From NCBI GenBank assembly GCA_023262065.1, contig JALRDW010000193.1, positions 1 to 5,667 on the forward strand: a DNA stretch of 5,667 bases, given 5' to 3'. The translations under genes were made by a program, and so were the position numbers. The DNA is from Acidimicrobiia bacterium. GTDB taxonomy: Bacteria; Actinomycetota; Acidimicrobiia; IMCC26256. This document shows, piece after piece, positions 5,321-5,667 of the stretch. The notes beneath the pieces are model-generated. The model searched no databases and had not been told where the DNA came from. It saw nothing but the letters and a program-made list of their open reading frames with translations. Positions within the stretch are counted from its first letter, which is position 1; each line of letters opens with the position of its first letter.

Positions 5321-5667
5321 GTGCGGTCCTCCACCCCCCCTGCGGTCATCGTCGTCGGCGGCGGACACAACGGCCTCATCGCTGCGGGCCTGCTGGCCAA
5401 GCGCGGCGCCACGGTCACCGTCCTCGAGCGACGGGAGGTGGTCGGCGGGGCCGCGGTGACCGAGACGCCCTGGGGTCCCGACTACCGGATGACCTCGCTC
5501 TCCTACGTCGTGAGCCTCATGCCGCCGACCGTGGCCCGCGAGCTGCAGCTCGATCGGCACGGGTACCGCATCTTCCCGCAGGGTCCGTACTTCGCGCCCT
5601 CCCCCGACGGTCGGGCGTTGCGCCTGCCCGACGACCCGGCGGCGCGCCACGCCGAGATCTCGCGGTT
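5321..5667 (+). CDS. FAD-dependent oxidoreductase, phytoene desaturase/PYROXD2-like, N-terminal part
   Basis: The first 115 residues are present and the gene runs off the window. The N-terminus is a dinucleotide-binding fold: AVIVVGGG then HNG (GxGxxG at 13-18), a strand ending in E36 (VLERR) that should bind the FAD ribose, and the GGAAVTE stretch (42-48) typical of the amine oxidase/phytoene desaturase superfamily. The following SYVVSL (61-66), then a segment ending in QLDRHGYRI (76-84), resembles human PYROXD2 more than classical CrtI. The superfamily includes carotenoid desaturases and ketolases, so the substrate is open. I chose the GTG at 5321 because it gives a short seven-residue lead into the FAD motif; no ATG is available in this frame before it. 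A run of seven C (5334-5340) directly after the start makes the frame sensitive to indels. Divergent from the B12-binding gene, with 128 bases between the starts. Confidence 0.85.
   Translation, partial: MRSSTPPAVIVVGGGHNGLIAAGLLAKRGATVTVLERREVVGGAAVTETPWGPDYRMTSLSYVVSLMPPTVARELQLDRHGYRIFPQGPYFAPSPDGRALRLPDDPAARHAEISR

Noticed and set aside
5226..5330. Three GGTCC copies (5226, 5270, 5325) spaced 44 and 55 bases, both multiples of 11
   Set aside because: Five-base words of G, C and T are too common in such DNA, and the last copy is inside the oxidoreductase coding region. I do not treat it as a CarH-type operator.

Overview
The window looks like chromosomal DNA of a very GC-rich actinobacterium. 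The third codon positions are almost all G or C, GTG starts are common, the lipoprotein has a short Ala-rich signal peptide, and the genes are packed end to end. The protein sequences feel closest to Acidimicrobiia-type Actinomycetota, but that placement is an impression and no marker gene is present. There is no rRNA, tRNA, CRISPR array, insertion sequence or phage gene.

Positions 1-4170 (+ strand) hold a thiamine salvage operon of four genes: the 3' part of a thiamine diphosphokinase (thiN), then the three parts of a thiamine ABC importer, which are the lipoprotein binding protein (thiB), the fused double permease (thiP) and the ATPase (thiQ). Each junction is a 4-base stop/start overlap (ATGA, GTGA, GTGA), so the genes are probably translated in a coupled way. 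The importer brings thiamine (or its phosphates) in, and the kinase pyrophosphorylates it to the coenzyme TPP. The operon's promoter, and any TPP riboswitch, would lie upstream of the window.

Positions 4182-5192 (- strand) converge on thiQ with an 11-base gap and encode a 336-residue cobalamin-binding protein. It carries the Wx9EH signature and the lower-ligand histidine at exactly the spacing known from the light sensor CarH (W61, E71, H72, H107 against W131, E141, H142, H177), but it has no MerR DNA-binding domain. It has an unassigned C-terminal domain of about 110 residues instead. This is the most interesting object in the window: a possible stand-alone B12 photoreceptor or sensor.

Positions 5193-5320 form a divergent intergenic region. 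It contains a perfect 14-bp palindrome, a coaxial outer inverted repeat, an extra copy of the half-site, a second 10-bp palindrome and a candidate leaderless promoter. From 5321 to the window end (+ strand) lies the start of an FAD-dependent oxidoreductase of the phytoene desaturase/PYROXD2-like superfamily. A CarH-like sensor divergent from a member of the carotenoid-desaturase superfamily suggests light- or B12-linked control, but this is inference.
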